Shown: positions 33,693 to 40,276, counted from the stretch's first letter. The stretch: 60,065 bases of DNA from Lachnospiraceae bacterium (GCA_910574885.1 CAJTDD010000029.1:1-60065), one strand, 5' to 3'. A program made the numbers and translations. The notes: generated by a model from the letters alone, not told the origin.

Positions 33693-34387
33693 TCTGTCTT
33701 GCCTCCGTTTCTGTACTGCCCCCCCCCCATAAAATCAAAGAGCGACATTTGAGCCTTTTCCTGCTCAAGCCTCTTGTTTGAGAGGTCATAATAATATTTG
33801 TCTAACTCGAACCCCACATATTGAAATCCCATCTTGTGACAGGCGATGAGGCTCGATGCGCTCCCGACATGTGTATCAAGAATCTTGTCTCCCTCTTTTG
33901 CAAATATCCTCAAGAGCCACATGTATAATTCAACTGGTTTCTGTGTGGCATGAATCCGGCAGTCATCCTTTGCATATTTCCGGAATATCTTTGCGGTCAT
34001 ATCAAAATCCGTCCACGCATATTCACACATCGCAAAAGTCACGTTTTCAGACTTATCCGGTTTATCCCATATGACAAAACATTTCGCCGGAGGGAGGTCA
34101 AAATAGTTCCCGCCCCATATGATTGAATGTTTCGCCACTCTGAATAGTTCCTCGAAATACTCCGGAGGCGGGGCGACTTTATCCCAATACGCTTTCGGAT
34201 AATCACTTTTCTTTGTGCCATGCCTCCGCCCCATGTTATTTTTTACTTTGATTCCATAGGGCGGGTCTACAATGGCAAGGTCAAAATATTTGTCCGGGAA
34301 CTGTTTCATCCCGTCCATGCAGTCACAATAAATATAAGCGTTCTTAAAATTCTCTAAATCCATTTTCGTTCCACTTATATCAATCAC
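33689..34387 (-). CDS. DNA adenine/cytosine-N4 methyltransferase (DPPY type)
   Basis: 232 residues from GTG at 34387, six bases after GGAGG; the ATG at 34393 touches the ribosome site. Catalytic DPPYGIK and the SAM-binding segment LDTHVGSASSLIAC (variant of FxGxG) are in beta-class order. It probably modifies phage DNA against host restriction. The last 13 codons contain a run of ten G (33728-33719), a slippage-prone tract. Confidence 0.88.
   Translation of the reverse strand: MIDISGTKMDLENFKNAYIYCDCMDGMKQFPDKYFDLAIVDPPYGIKVKNNMGRRHGTKKSDYPKAYWDKVAPPPEYFEELFRVAKHSIIWGGNYFDLPPAKCFVIWDKPDKSENVTFAMCEYAWTDFDMTAKIFRKYAKDDCRIHATQKPVELYMWLLRIFAKEGDKILDTHVGSASSLIACHKMGFQYVGFELDKYYYDLSNKRLEQEKAQMSLFDFMGGGQYRNGGKTE
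33719..33728. repeat. Homopolymer of 10 G in the methyltransferase gene
   Basis: On the coding strand: ATG GGG GGG GGG CAG. Length changes would alter the last codons. One added G opens the frame straight into the next gene (reading GAVQKRRQDRVKLIYIC). Confidence 0.8.
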
Positions 34388-34757
34388 TTTCATCCTCCAA
34401 AAATTTCCACTTAAATCCATTAGCGATTTTTAAAAATCCATGACAACATTTTGAAATACTTGTATAATGAGTTCCTGTTTGTTCTGATGCTTTTCTTGCT
34501 GATTCCCATACTTTTATAAAAGTGTCGTTCCTGCTCATTTGAACAACAGGTTTACTCCTGTCAATCTGTGCAAAATGAGTTTTTGCATGAATACTTCTTG
34601 TTGTTATTTCTAAATTGTCAATACGATTATTTCTTTTGTTTCCATCAATATGATGAACTATTTCATCTTCCGAAAGTTCTCTCCCGACTGCTTTCTCTAT
34701 AACAACCCTATGTTCTCTTCTGTTTTTTCCGTTAATATAAGACATTTTATAATCCAT
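34380..34757 (-). CDS. HNH homing-type endonuclease with NUMOD1 segment
   Basis: 125 residues. HNH core with VHHIDGNKRNNRIDNLEITT, then a C-terminal NUMOD1-like repeat (VQMSRNDTFIKVWESARKAS with TGTHYTSISKCC). This is the layout of free-standing phage homing endonucleases. The AT-rich gene differs in composition from neighbours. Its end supplies the ribosome site of the methyltransferase gene. Confidence 0.85.
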   Translation of the reverse strand: MDYKMSYINGKNRREHRVVIEKAVGRELSEDEIVHHIDGNKRNNRIDNLEITTRSIHAKTHFAQIDRSKPVVQMSRNDTFIKVWESARKASEQTGTHYTSISKCCHGFLKIANGFKWKFLEDESD

Positions 34758-35076
34758 ACTTTCGCAATAACTCCCTATTTACATCCTCTCTGATTTGTTA
34801 TTGTTGGCGGTTCTCTCTGTCTGTTCAAACCGCTCACCTCTATCCCGGCGATGTCTACCGTGTTTTGATTTTTCACCTTAAAAAATCAAGAAAAACCTGT
34901 CATCCGACTATGAACTCTCTAGCATGGTTCACCCGCTGCCATGTTTCCCACGGTATCACTGACTTTGTCTCTCGGCTTGCCATCGTCAGAATGTCCGGTC
35001 GCCATCCGGTCATTGACGGGGCGACTGCTGCCCCGTTTCGGCATATTATCAATATTTTTAAATCTGTTTTAGCTCG
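34758..35076. other. Gap of ~320 bp with one weak ORF
   Basis: No promoter stands out. GGGGC - AGCAGTC - GCCCC forms a small stem (35018-35034). A 37-residue minus-strand ORF (34900-35013) lies inside; a plus-strand ORF over the same region lacks a ribosome site. Confidence 0.4.
34900..35013 (-). CDS. Possible 37-residue Trp-rich microprotein
   Basis: MTGWRPDILTMASRETKSVI then PWETWQRVNHAREFIVG. The amino-acid make-up looks protein-like (three Trp), but no good ribosome site precedes the ATG. Treat as tentative. Confidence 0.3.
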   Translation of the reverse strand: MTGWRPDILTMASRETKSVIPWETWQRVNHAREFIVG

Positions 35077-35190
35077 TTAATCTTGTGCTTTATTTGACCA
35101 CAAATATAAAACTAAGTTGTAGATTCTCTTTAAGGTTTTTTCAGATTGAATCTTGTCCACCAATTCATGGATTGCATCTCTATATCTCAT
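35077..35190 (-). CDS. Microprotein, LKRIY family, copy 2
   Basis: 37 residues: MRYRDAIHELVDKIQSEKTL then KRIYNLVLYLWSNKAQD. GGAGGAAATGAC precedes the ATG. Shares K-I-x-S-E-K-x-L-K-R-I-Y-x-L-V-L-Y-L with copy 3 (37080-37184) and most of it with copy 1. First gene of an early minus-strand group. Confidence 0.7.
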   Translation of the reverse strand: MRYRDAIHELVDKIQSEKTLKRIYNLVLYLWSNKAQD

Positions 35191-35208
35191 GTCATTTCCT
35201 CCTCATTT

Positions 35209-35433
35209 TTACTTCTCGCATTTGTTGTAAGATTCCCACTCCTGTTTTACCTTGTTAAATATATATAATTTTCGCTTTGGTTCTTCATCTTCCCCACTTT
35301 CAAACTGAACTGTCAAACCTCCACTTTCGTACTCGTTTCCATGTGTATGTACTGGTGAGAAATTCATATATATCGCCTCTACACCCTCTAATTCCTCAAG
35401 GAACTCCGCAGCTTTTTCCATTAAATATTTCAT
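35209..35433 (-). CDS. Small acidic phage protein
   Basis: 74 residues, MKYLMEKAAEFLEELEGVEA. A helix is followed by a beta meander (GGLTVQFESGEDEEPKRKLY). Unknown function. Lies in the leftward early group. Confidence 0.55.
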   Translation of the reverse strand: MKYLMEKAAEFLEELEGVEAIYMNFSPVHTHGNEYESGGLTVQFESGEDEEPKRKLYIFNKVKQEWESYNKCEK

Positions 35434-35454
35434 CTTGATTCCTCCGCTATGACC

Positions 35455-35673
35455 TTAGTTACAAGTCATTTCACGCAAATCAGATATATTATGTGTTTTT
35501 CGTTCCCCTCGCTGATTCAACCATTTTGCACGTTCCTCTTGTTTGCCTGCTGCTTTCCCCTCCATATACGCAGATATAACCATGATAACCATTGATTTAC
35601 CCTCGTTGTCGCCGATACTCATAAACTGCTCTGCCATACTCTCAATAACTTTCTTTTTTTCACCTCTTGTCAT
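35455..35673 (-). CDS. Small helical phage protein
   Basis: 72 residues, MTRGEKKKVIESMAEQFMSI. Mostly one long helix with basic ends; overlaps the upstream HTH gene by 14 bp. Unknown function. Confidence 0.55.
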   Translation of the reverse strand: MTRGEKKKVIESMAEQFMSIGDNEGKSMVIMVISAYMEGKAAGKQEERAKWLNQRGERKTHNISDLREMTCN

Positions 35674-35896
35674 ACGTTCCGCCTCCTCTGATTCGTTCTA
35701 TTTCTTTTCCAATATCCTTTCCGGAATAATCTGCAAGCAATTTTTCCGATATATGATAAGTCCATATTGAGGACATTTTTATCGCCGTTCCGATTGGTAG
35801 CTTGCCCTGCTGCATTGCTATCCGTACAAATTGCGGTGATACATTCAAAATCATCGCAGCCTCGGTCGGCAATATTCTCCCGATTTCCACCGTCAC
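35660..35896 (-). CDS. Excisionase/MerR-like helix-turn-helix protein
   Basis: 78 residues. RILPTEAAMILNVSPQFVRIA is an HTH followed by a wing (GTAIKMSSIWTYHI), as in phage Xis-like and helix-turn-helix domain 17 proteins. GGAGGCGGTGACG-type site precedes the start. It may act on early promoters or excision. Confidence 0.7.
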   Translation of the reverse strand: MTVEIGRILPTEAAMILNVSPQFVRIAMQQGKLPIGTAIKMSSIWTYHISEKLLADYSGKDIGKEIERIRGGGTYDKR

Positions 35897-35978
35897 CGCC
35901 TCCTTTTGCTTGTCCTGTTGCCCCTCCTGCCATATAATAAATGTGCGACCATCTTATAAATGACAGGAGGTGAACATC

Positions 35979-36308
35979 ATGGAAGATTTAACAAAAGACC
36001 AACAGTTTTTTCTTGTTGCTTTATACAAGGAATATATTTCACGTCAATCTACACTCGACCCCGTTTCCGCAAACTATTTTTCTGATTCAGATTCTTTGAT
36101 TCCTTTGCTTGGTGTCGATTTTTCATCTGAATACGTTGGAGACATATGTCTTGCATTACTTGATAAAGGCTATATCTCCGGATATAAGGATGAAGATTCT
36201 GTTAGTGAATTAGGACTTTCCGACAAAACAATCATCTATATGGAAAACCGATTCAAAAACAATTTGAAATCTATTCTTGATTTTGTGGCAAAATTTAAAC
36301 CGTTCTAG
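35979..36308 (+). CDS. Plus-strand phage protein in the lysogeny region (YjcQ-like size)
   Basis: 109 residues from MEDLTKDQQFFLVALYKEYI, an ATG after GACAGGAGGTGAACATC. The DQQFFLVALYKEYISRQ segment followed by a winged-helix-like pattern (VGDICLALLDKGYISGY) suggests a small DNA-binding protein. It is expressed opposite to the lytic genes, so it is likely made in the lysogen. Function unknown. Confidence 0.6.
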   Translation: MEDLTKDQQFFLVALYKEYISRQSTLDPVSANYFSDSDSLIPLLGVDFSSEYVGDICLALLDKGYISGYKDEDSVSELGLSDKTIIYMENRFKNNLKSILDFVAKFKPF

Positions 36309-36529
36309 TCTTGAGACTGCGTCAATTCTTTAGACGCAGTCTCTTTTTCCCAAAAATCTGCTTGTGGTATGTGTTGGAGCATCTTTTGAAAATTCTTTGC
36401 ATGTCTAATATCTTTTGTATACTTGCAAGCTGTTTCATAATTTCCTATTGTCTTATAACAATTTCTTTTCCTACATTCTTTTTTTTCGCCATCGCATAGA
36501 TAATGTACCCTCGACTTACTATCTCCCAC
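36305..36529 (-). CDS. Early Cys-containing protein under the lytic promoter
   Basis: 74 residues from GTG at 36529 (MGDSKSRVHYLCDGEKKECR), five bases after AAGGAGGTGA; the longer ATG start lies upstream of the -10 element and cannot be used from this promoter. Its final codons form the stem of the terminator shared with the converging gene. Small, basic, Cys-containing; possibly a Cro-like or anti-repressor function by position only. Confidence 0.6.
   Translation of the reverse strand: MGDSKSRVHYLCDGEKKECRKRNCYKTIGNYETACKYTKDIRHAKNFQKMLQHIPQADFWEKETASKELTQSQD
36312..36344. terminator. Bidirectional terminator between converging genes
   Basis: GAGACTGCGTC and GACGCAGTCTC pair perfectly over 11 bp, followed on the plus strand by TTTTT. 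It ends the plus-strand gene and lies within the last codons of the minus-strand gene. Confidence 0.8.
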
Positions 36530-36562
36530 CTTTTTCACCTCCTTCCTGTTGTCTATGGTTAC

Positions 36563-36651
36563 ATTATAATTTCCATTGGTCACTTTGTCAATTATTTTTT
36601 GTTTCCTTTGGTAACTTTTTCATTGATTTTCATTTCCATTCGTGTTATGCT
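36563..36651. promoter_or_regulatory. Lysis-lysogeny switch: divergent promoters and three operators
   Basis: Minus promoter: TTGACA (36591-36586), 17 bp, TATAAT (36568-36563). Plus promoter: TTGATT (36623-36628), 17 bp, TATGCT (36646-36651). Three direct repeats TTTCC(A/T)TT(G/C)GT start at 36570, 36602 and 36633, 31-32 bp apart (three helical turns). The outer two lie between -35 and -10 of each promoter. Confidence 0.8.
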
Positions 36652-36675
36652 TTAGAGAACGAGGAGGTGAAAGCG

Positions 36676-37074
36676 ATGACGCAAGGTGAACGAATTAAAG
36701 AAATTAGAAAAACACTCGGTCTCACATTAGAAAAATTCGGCGAAAAACTCGGTGTAACAAAAACCGCTATATCAAGAATCGAAAAGGGAGAACGTGGTCT
36801 CACTGAACAAATGACGAAATCCATTTGTCGGGAATTTAATGTTGATTACATATGGTTGACAACCGAACAGGGCAAAATGTTTGTTGAGAATGACAATGAA
36901 TTTCGCAAAAAAATAGACCGCATTATGACAAGTGAAGATGATACCCGGAAAATTCTTTTTAAATCTTTGGTTGATGCAAGTGATAATGATATTGCTGCAA
37001 TTAAGCAATTCATAAAAAATACTGCATCACTTTTTGACGATAAAAAGGAAAAGACTGACAGCCTTTCCGACTGA
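36676..37074 (+). CDS. Xre-family phage repressor (CI-like)
   Basis: 132 residues from ATG after GAGGAGGTGAAAGCG. HTH_3 domain: ERIKEIRKTLGLTLEKFGEK and LGVTKTAISRIEKGERGLT. The C-terminal half is helical with no peptidase motif, so release from repression is probably not by RecA-type self-cleavage. It is divergent from the early promoter and should bind the three 11-mer operators. Confidence 0.85.
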   Translation: MTQGERIKEIRKTLGLTLEKFGEKLGVTKTAISRIEKGERGLTEQMTKSICREFNVDYIWLTTEQGKMFVENDNEFRKKIDRIMTSEDDTRKILFKSLVDASDNDIAAIKQFIKNTASLFDDKKEKTDSLSD

Positions 37075-37079
37075 CAGTC

Positions 37080-37184
37080 TCATTCCGTAGTGTAAAGATA
37101 CAAGACAAGTTCATATATCCTCTTGAGGATTTTTTCACTATGTATCTTTCCGACTATTTCGATGATAGCCTCTTTGTAATTCAA
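37080..37184 (-). CDS. Microprotein, LKRIY family, copy 3
   Basis: 34 residues from TTG: MNYKEAIIEIVGKIHSEKIL then KRIYELVLYLYTTE. GGGAGGTGG lies eight bases upstream. Converges on the repressor gene stop. Two palindromic operator-like sites lie in its promoter. Confidence 0.65.
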   Translation of the reverse strand: MNYKEAIIEIVGKIHSEKILKRIYELVLYLYTTE

Positions 37185-37224
37185 GGGAAACACCACCTCC
37201 CTTTCCGATACACATTGTATCACA

Positions 37225-37276
37225 GATTTCCATGATTGTGGAAATCCCCCGCCACTTTTCCATGATTATGGAAATC
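37225..37276. promoter_or_regulatory. Two palindromic operators upstream of microprotein copy 3
   Basis: TTTCCATGATTGTGGAAA (37227-37244) and TTTCCATGATTATGGAAA (37257-37274) lie 30 bp apart. The half-site TTTCCAT also occurs in the repressor operators at 36570 and 36633. A TACAAT -10 for the minus-strand gene lies next to them. Confidence 0.65.
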
Positions 37277-37317
37277 GTCTCTCCTGCTGCCGACATCCGG
37301 CGGGCGATGTGGTACAA

Positions 37318-37515
37318 TTATTTGTATTCGGATTCAAACAGGTCGGTGATTTTGACATCAAGTGCAATCGCTATCATTTCAAGCTGAAATAATGTCGGCG
37401 ACACCTTACCGTTTTCGATGTTGTTGAGCGTACTCTTTCCGATTCCGGATTTTTCCGCCAACTTCATCAATGTGAACCCCTTTGAGGTTCTCATTTCCCA
37501 TAAAAGAACTTTCAT
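37318..37515 (-). CDS. Small Xre-family regulator (Cro-like)
   Basis: 65 residues from MKVLLWEMRTSKGFTLMKLA. Complete HTH with EKSGIGKSTLNNIENGKVSP and TDLFESEYK end, matching Xre proteins linked to Tn916/phage regulation. GGAGGCGAGCAGG precedes the ATG. Divergent from the MazF-like gene; likely controls it or integrase. Confidence 0.8.
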   Translation of the reverse strand: MKVLLWEMRTSKGFTLMKLAEKSGIGKSTLNNIENGKVSPTLFQLEMIAIALDVKITDLFESEYK

Positions 37516-37576
37516 CCTGCTCGCCTCCTTTAACAAGGAAGTTTACAGGTGACAAAATTCTTTCACAGAAAGAGAG

Positions 37577-38350
37577 GTGTTTCATATAGCACACATTATT
37601 GATAAAAATGCACTAATTCAACATAAAGAAAAAGCTTTGAAAACATTTGGCAAATATATAGACACTCTGATTTCCTCCGAAAATTTTATGCAACAAGGAA
37701 AAGCCGATAAACTCTCTTACTGGATGGAGGACTGGACAACCTTTCTCTCATTTGAACCGCATTTTAATCCGTCAAGTCTTAGGAGATACAAAAGAGGAGA
37801 AATTGTAAAAGTTCATCTCGGATTCAACGTAGGTAGTGAGGAGGGCGGATTGCATTATGCGGTTGTTGTTGACAAATCCAACTCTATCAATTCGCCCGTT
37901 GTAACTGTTGTCCCGCTTACATCAGTCAAACCACATACCAATATAAAAAGATTGCATAGAGGCAACGTATTTCTTGGGAACGAACTTTTTATACATTTGA
38001 GTTCTAAAATTTCTACTTTAGACCGTAGAATTGAGGAGGACATCGCCGAAATACAAAAAGCGGTTCCCGATTTTAAAACCGCTTTGTTGTCATCTGACAA
38101 CGAACTCCGCCCAACACTTGAGCGGTTTGAACGTTTCCAAAAAGAACACGAATTACTACAAAGGACACGAAAAGAGTTCTCAAGGATGAAAACCGGAAGT
38201 ATTGCTTTGGTCAATCAAATCCGGACAATCAGTAAAATCCGAATTTATGACCCAAAAACAAATTATGATGTATTAAGCGGTGTTAAACTGTCAAATGAAA
38301 AATTAGACTTAATTGATAATGAAATTATTTCACTGTATACAGGACAATGA
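37577..38350 (+). CDS. PemK/MazF-like toxin-fold protein
   Basis: About 257 residues; start uncertain (GTG at 37577 is too close to AAAGAGAG, an ATA/ATT a few codons later would be better spaced). The MazF/PemK barrel spans ~75-140: YKRGEIVKVHLGFNVGSEEG, LHYAVVVDKSNS and PVVTVVPLTSVK. N- and C-terminal helical extensions make it much longer than MazF (~110). No classic antitoxin gene is adjacent. An RNA element with tandem hairpins follows directly. Confidence 0.75.
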   Translation: MFHIAHIIDKNALIQHKEKALKTFGKYIDTLISSENFMQQGKADKLSYWMEDWTTFLSFEPHFNPSSLRRYKRGEIVKVHLGFNVGSEEGGLHYAVVVDKSNSINSPVVTVVPLTSVKPHTNIKRLHRGNVFLGNELFIHLSSKISTLDRRIEEDIAEIQKAVPDFKTALLSSDNELRPTLERFERFQKEHELLQRTRKEFSRMKTGSIALVNQIRTISKIRIYDPKTNYDVLSGVKLSNEKLDLIDNEIISLYTGQ

Positions 38351-38359
38351 ATAATTTTC

Positions 38360-38387
38360 TTGACAAAATCATAGAATGAGGTATAAT
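38360..38387 (+). promoter_or_regulatory. Promoter after the MazF-like gene
   Basis: TTGACA (38360-38365), 16-bp spacer, TATAAT (38382-38387); consensus hexamers. It starts ten bases after the stop codon of the MazF-like gene. Confidence 0.7.
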
Positions 38388-38485
38388 GATTTCTATAAAA
38401 ACACAGCCCTTTACGGGCAGTATATAAGACACAGCCCTTTACGGGCAGAAATCATTTAGACCTCATAGCAATATGAGGTCTTTTT
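38376..38485 (+). ncRNA. Candidate structured RNA with tandem hairpins and terminator
   Basis: Two identical 20-mers (38401-38420, 38429-38448; ACACAGCCC, TTTAC loop region, GGGCAG) each fold GCCC/GGGC. They are enclosed by a long inverted repeat: ATGAGGT + ATGATTTCT (38376-38394) against AGAAATCAT + ACCTCAT (38447-38466). ACCTCAT also pairs with 38473-38480 to make the terminator, followed by TTTTT. The ACCTCAT arm therefore has two partners. From the promoter the RNA would begin near 38394; readthrough from the toxin gene gives the full fold. Confidence 0.55.
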
Positions 38486-38656
38486 GTACATAAAAAGCGA
38501 CCACTGCGCCAACAGTGACCGCCTTTGTGAAACTCCTATCTCATGCCCCGCAAAAAGCACTCGACAGAATGATTCCGACATAACCATTCTATCATAAAAC
38601 CGTGCTTTTTGCACTGGTTTTATTTTTTATACTCATTTTTAGGATGGTGAAAATTT
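38486..38656. promoter_or_regulatory. Integrase leader with long inverted repeat
   Basis: GCAAAAAGCAC (38550-38560) and GTGCTTTTTGC (38602-38612) are perfect 11-bp complements, and AGAATG / CATTCT lie inside. CACTG / CAGTG also pair near 38494-38508. The structure would hold the region ahead of int in a stem and may restrict its expression. No gene is seen here. Confidence 0.5.
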
Positions 38657-39709
38657 ATGAAATTACCGAATGGTTTCGGGTCTGTGTTCAAGCTGTCCGG
38701 GAATCGTCGCAACCCTTATGTTGCAAGAAAGACACAAGGTTGGGAAATAGACCCGGCGACAGGCAAATCAAAACAAATATTCACAATTATCGGATATTAC
38801 CCGACCCGCAAAGATGCATTGAACGCCCTTGCGGAGTTCAATACAAATCCCTATGATGTGAACGCTGCTAAAGTTACATTTGAGGATGTGTATGAGCGTT
38901 GGAGTGATGAACACTTTCCGACGGTCTCTCACTCAAATGTTCAAGGCTACAAGGCAGCGTGGGCGTTATGTGGGAAAATCGCCCGGATGCGCTTTGTTGA
39001 TGTGAAACTAGACCACCTGCAGATGATTGTTGATGAATCCGGCAAAAACTATCCGACCTTGAGGAAATTGAAAACGCTCCTCGGTCTGATGTATAAGTAC
39101 GCCATTATTCACGAAATCATCCCAAAAGAGCGGAACATGATTGAATATCTTAACATTAAGAACGCCGGGAATCCCAACGCCTATGACCGAAAACCTTTCA
39201 CAAAAACAGAGGTCAAGCGTGTTTGGGATGCACATGAATCAAATATATATTACACTGTCATCCTCATGTTGATATATTCCGGATGCCGTATCTCGGAACT
39301 GCTCGACCTAAAGAAAGAACATGTCAACCTTGAGGAACATTATTTCAATATTGTCCAGGCGAAAACCGCAGCCGGAATCCGTGTTGTTCCGATTGCCGAC
39401 AAGGTTCTCCCATTTTTTGAATACTGGTATGAACATAGCAAATGTGAATATCTTCTTTGCACCCCGGACGGCGGACATTTCATATACCGCAATTACTATG
39501 ATTCGTACTGGTCGCCATTGGTTGAGGTTCTAAACATCGACCATACACCACACTGTACCCGGCACACTTGCATTTCAATGTTGACCGTCGCAGGGGTCGA
39601 TGATAAAGTCATCAAAAAGATTGTCGGTCATAAAGGGCAGAGTGTGACGGAGGTTGTATATACCCACTTTGAAATTGAGGAACTAATCGACGCAATCAAC
39701 AAGATATAG
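38657..39709 (+). CDS. Tyrosine integrase
   Basis: 350 residues. The catalytic set is visible: Arg211 (SGCRISEL), Lys236, His299 and Arg302 (PHCTRHTC), His325 (GHKG) and Tyr335 (VVYTHF). N-terminal AP2-like arm-binding domain (FKLSGNRRNPYVARK) and SAM-like core domain precede it. Tn916/phage-type enzyme; inserts the phage at the rpsI 3' end. The ATG follows AGGATGGTGAAAATT. Confidence 0.95.
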   Translation: MKLPNGFGSVFKLSGNRRNPYVARKTQGWEIDPATGKSKQIFTIIGYYPTRKDALNALAEFNTNPYDVNAAKVTFEDVYERWSDEHFPTVSHSNVQGYKAAWALCGKIARMRFVDVKLDHLQMIVDESGKNYPTLRKLKTLLGLMYKYAIIHEIIPKERNMIEYLNIKNAGNPNAYDRKPFTKTEVKRVWDAHESNIYYTVILMLIYSGCRISELLDLKKEHVNLEEHYFNIVQAKTAAGIRVVPIADKVLPFFEYWYEHSKCEYLLCTPDGGHFIYRNYYDSYWSPLVEVLNIDHTPHCTRHTCISMLTVAGVDDKVIKKIVGHKGQSVTEVVYTHFEIEELIDAINKI

Positions 39710-39720
39710 TGAGGTGTGCC

Positions 39721-40059
39721 ATGAATAGAACTGAATACAAGAATAATTTTTATAAAGAGCATTATGAGAGAATCAGTCTTGCCGTACCTAAAGGGATGAA
39801 AAATATTATCAAGGCTCTCGCATCCGACAAGGGGATGTCGGTCAACTCCTATATTCAAGACTTAGTGCGGAAAGACCAGTGCGGAATGTTTGACACGATG
39901 CAGATTGCGGAAAAGAATAGAGAAATGATTTCCGGTATAAGCGGGAACATGCACGACGGATATGACATCATATTCAAAGACGGTCATTCGTGCCATTGTC
40001 GCACGAAAAAGGATGTCCGGTCATGTATCATTGAATACTGCTGCAAAAAGGGCGATTGA
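39721..40059 (+). CDS. Arc-like RHH protein next to integrase
   Basis: 112 residues from ATG after GTGAGGTGTGCC. RISLAVPKGMKNIIKALASD and GMSVNSYIQDLVRKD match an Arc/MetJ-type ribbon-helix-helix. The C-terminal half has a CHC and CC pair. Cotranscribed with int (11-bp gap) and adjacent to att repeats, so it could be a recombination directionality factor. Confidence 0.7.
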   Translation: MNRTEYKNNFYKEHYERISLAVPKGMKNIIKALASDKGMSVNSYIQDLVRKDQCGMFDTMQIAEKNREMISGISGNMHDGYDIIFKDGHSCHCRTKKDVRSCIIEYCCKKGD

Positions 40060-40075
40060 TTCGTCCTTTTTTTAT
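40046..40075 (+). terminator. Terminator of the integrase operon
   Basis: AGGGCGA / TTCGTCC-type stem with TGA within the loop, followed by TTTTTTT on the plus strand. It overlaps the stop of the RHH gene. Confidence 0.55.
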
Positions 40076-40086
40076 TGCGGAAAAGT

Positions 40087-40120
40087 GTCTTGCACAAGAT
40101 TTCAAAAGTCTTGCACAAGA
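40087..40120. repeat. Two 13-bp direct repeats near attR
   Basis: GTCTTGCACAAGA occurs at 40087-40099 and 40108-40120, 21 bp apart (two helical turns). Contains TCTTGC, also found in the proposed core. Candidate sites for the directionality factor or integrase. Confidence 0.5.
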
Positions 40121-40132
40121 CCACATTTCATT

Positions 40133-40165
40133 TGTCACTTACCTGTTACTTACTTGTTACTTACC
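40133..40165. repeat. Three 11-bp arm-type repeats, right phage end
   Basis: TGTCACTTACC, TGTTACTTACT and TGTTACTTACC are head to tail. They match the left-end repeats at 141-162 in 9 of 11 positions. Confidence 0.6.
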
Positions 40166-40215
40166 GTTGAAATTTTGTGTGATTTTGTATTGTCTCATAG
40201 GAAATTCAGAATATA

Positions 40216-40246
40216 AGAAAACCCCGGAAACACGCTGTTTCCGGGG
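40216..40246 (-). terminator. Terminator now serving rpsI (phage side of attR)
   Basis: An 11-bp perfect stem (CCCCGGAAACA / TGTTTCCGGGG, loop CGC) is followed on the minus strand by TTTTCTTA. It lies 31 bases after the rpsI stop. If the core at 40278-40287 is right, this terminator belongs to the phage. Confidence 0.8.
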
Positions 40247-40276
40247 AATTTCCCTCTTTTGCAATATTCTCTTGAA

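Noticed and set aside
34865..35080. 71-residue plus-strand ORF
   Set aside because: No ribosome site, opposite to neighbours, and overlaps better minus-strand candidates.
36305..36583. Longer ATG start (92 residues) of the early Cys protein
   Set aside because: The ATG lies upstream of the -10 element of its own promoter; GTG at 36529 has the AAGGAGGTGA site.
38401..38448. Two identical 20-mers as a mini CRISPR array
   Set aside because: Only two units with an 8-nt spacer, self-complementary repeats, and no cas genes; better explained as RNA hairpins.
37577..38485. Canonical type III toxin-antitoxin (ToxIN)
   Set aside because: In ToxIN the RNA repeats precede the toxin gene; here they follow it and number only two. 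Kept as an open finding instead.
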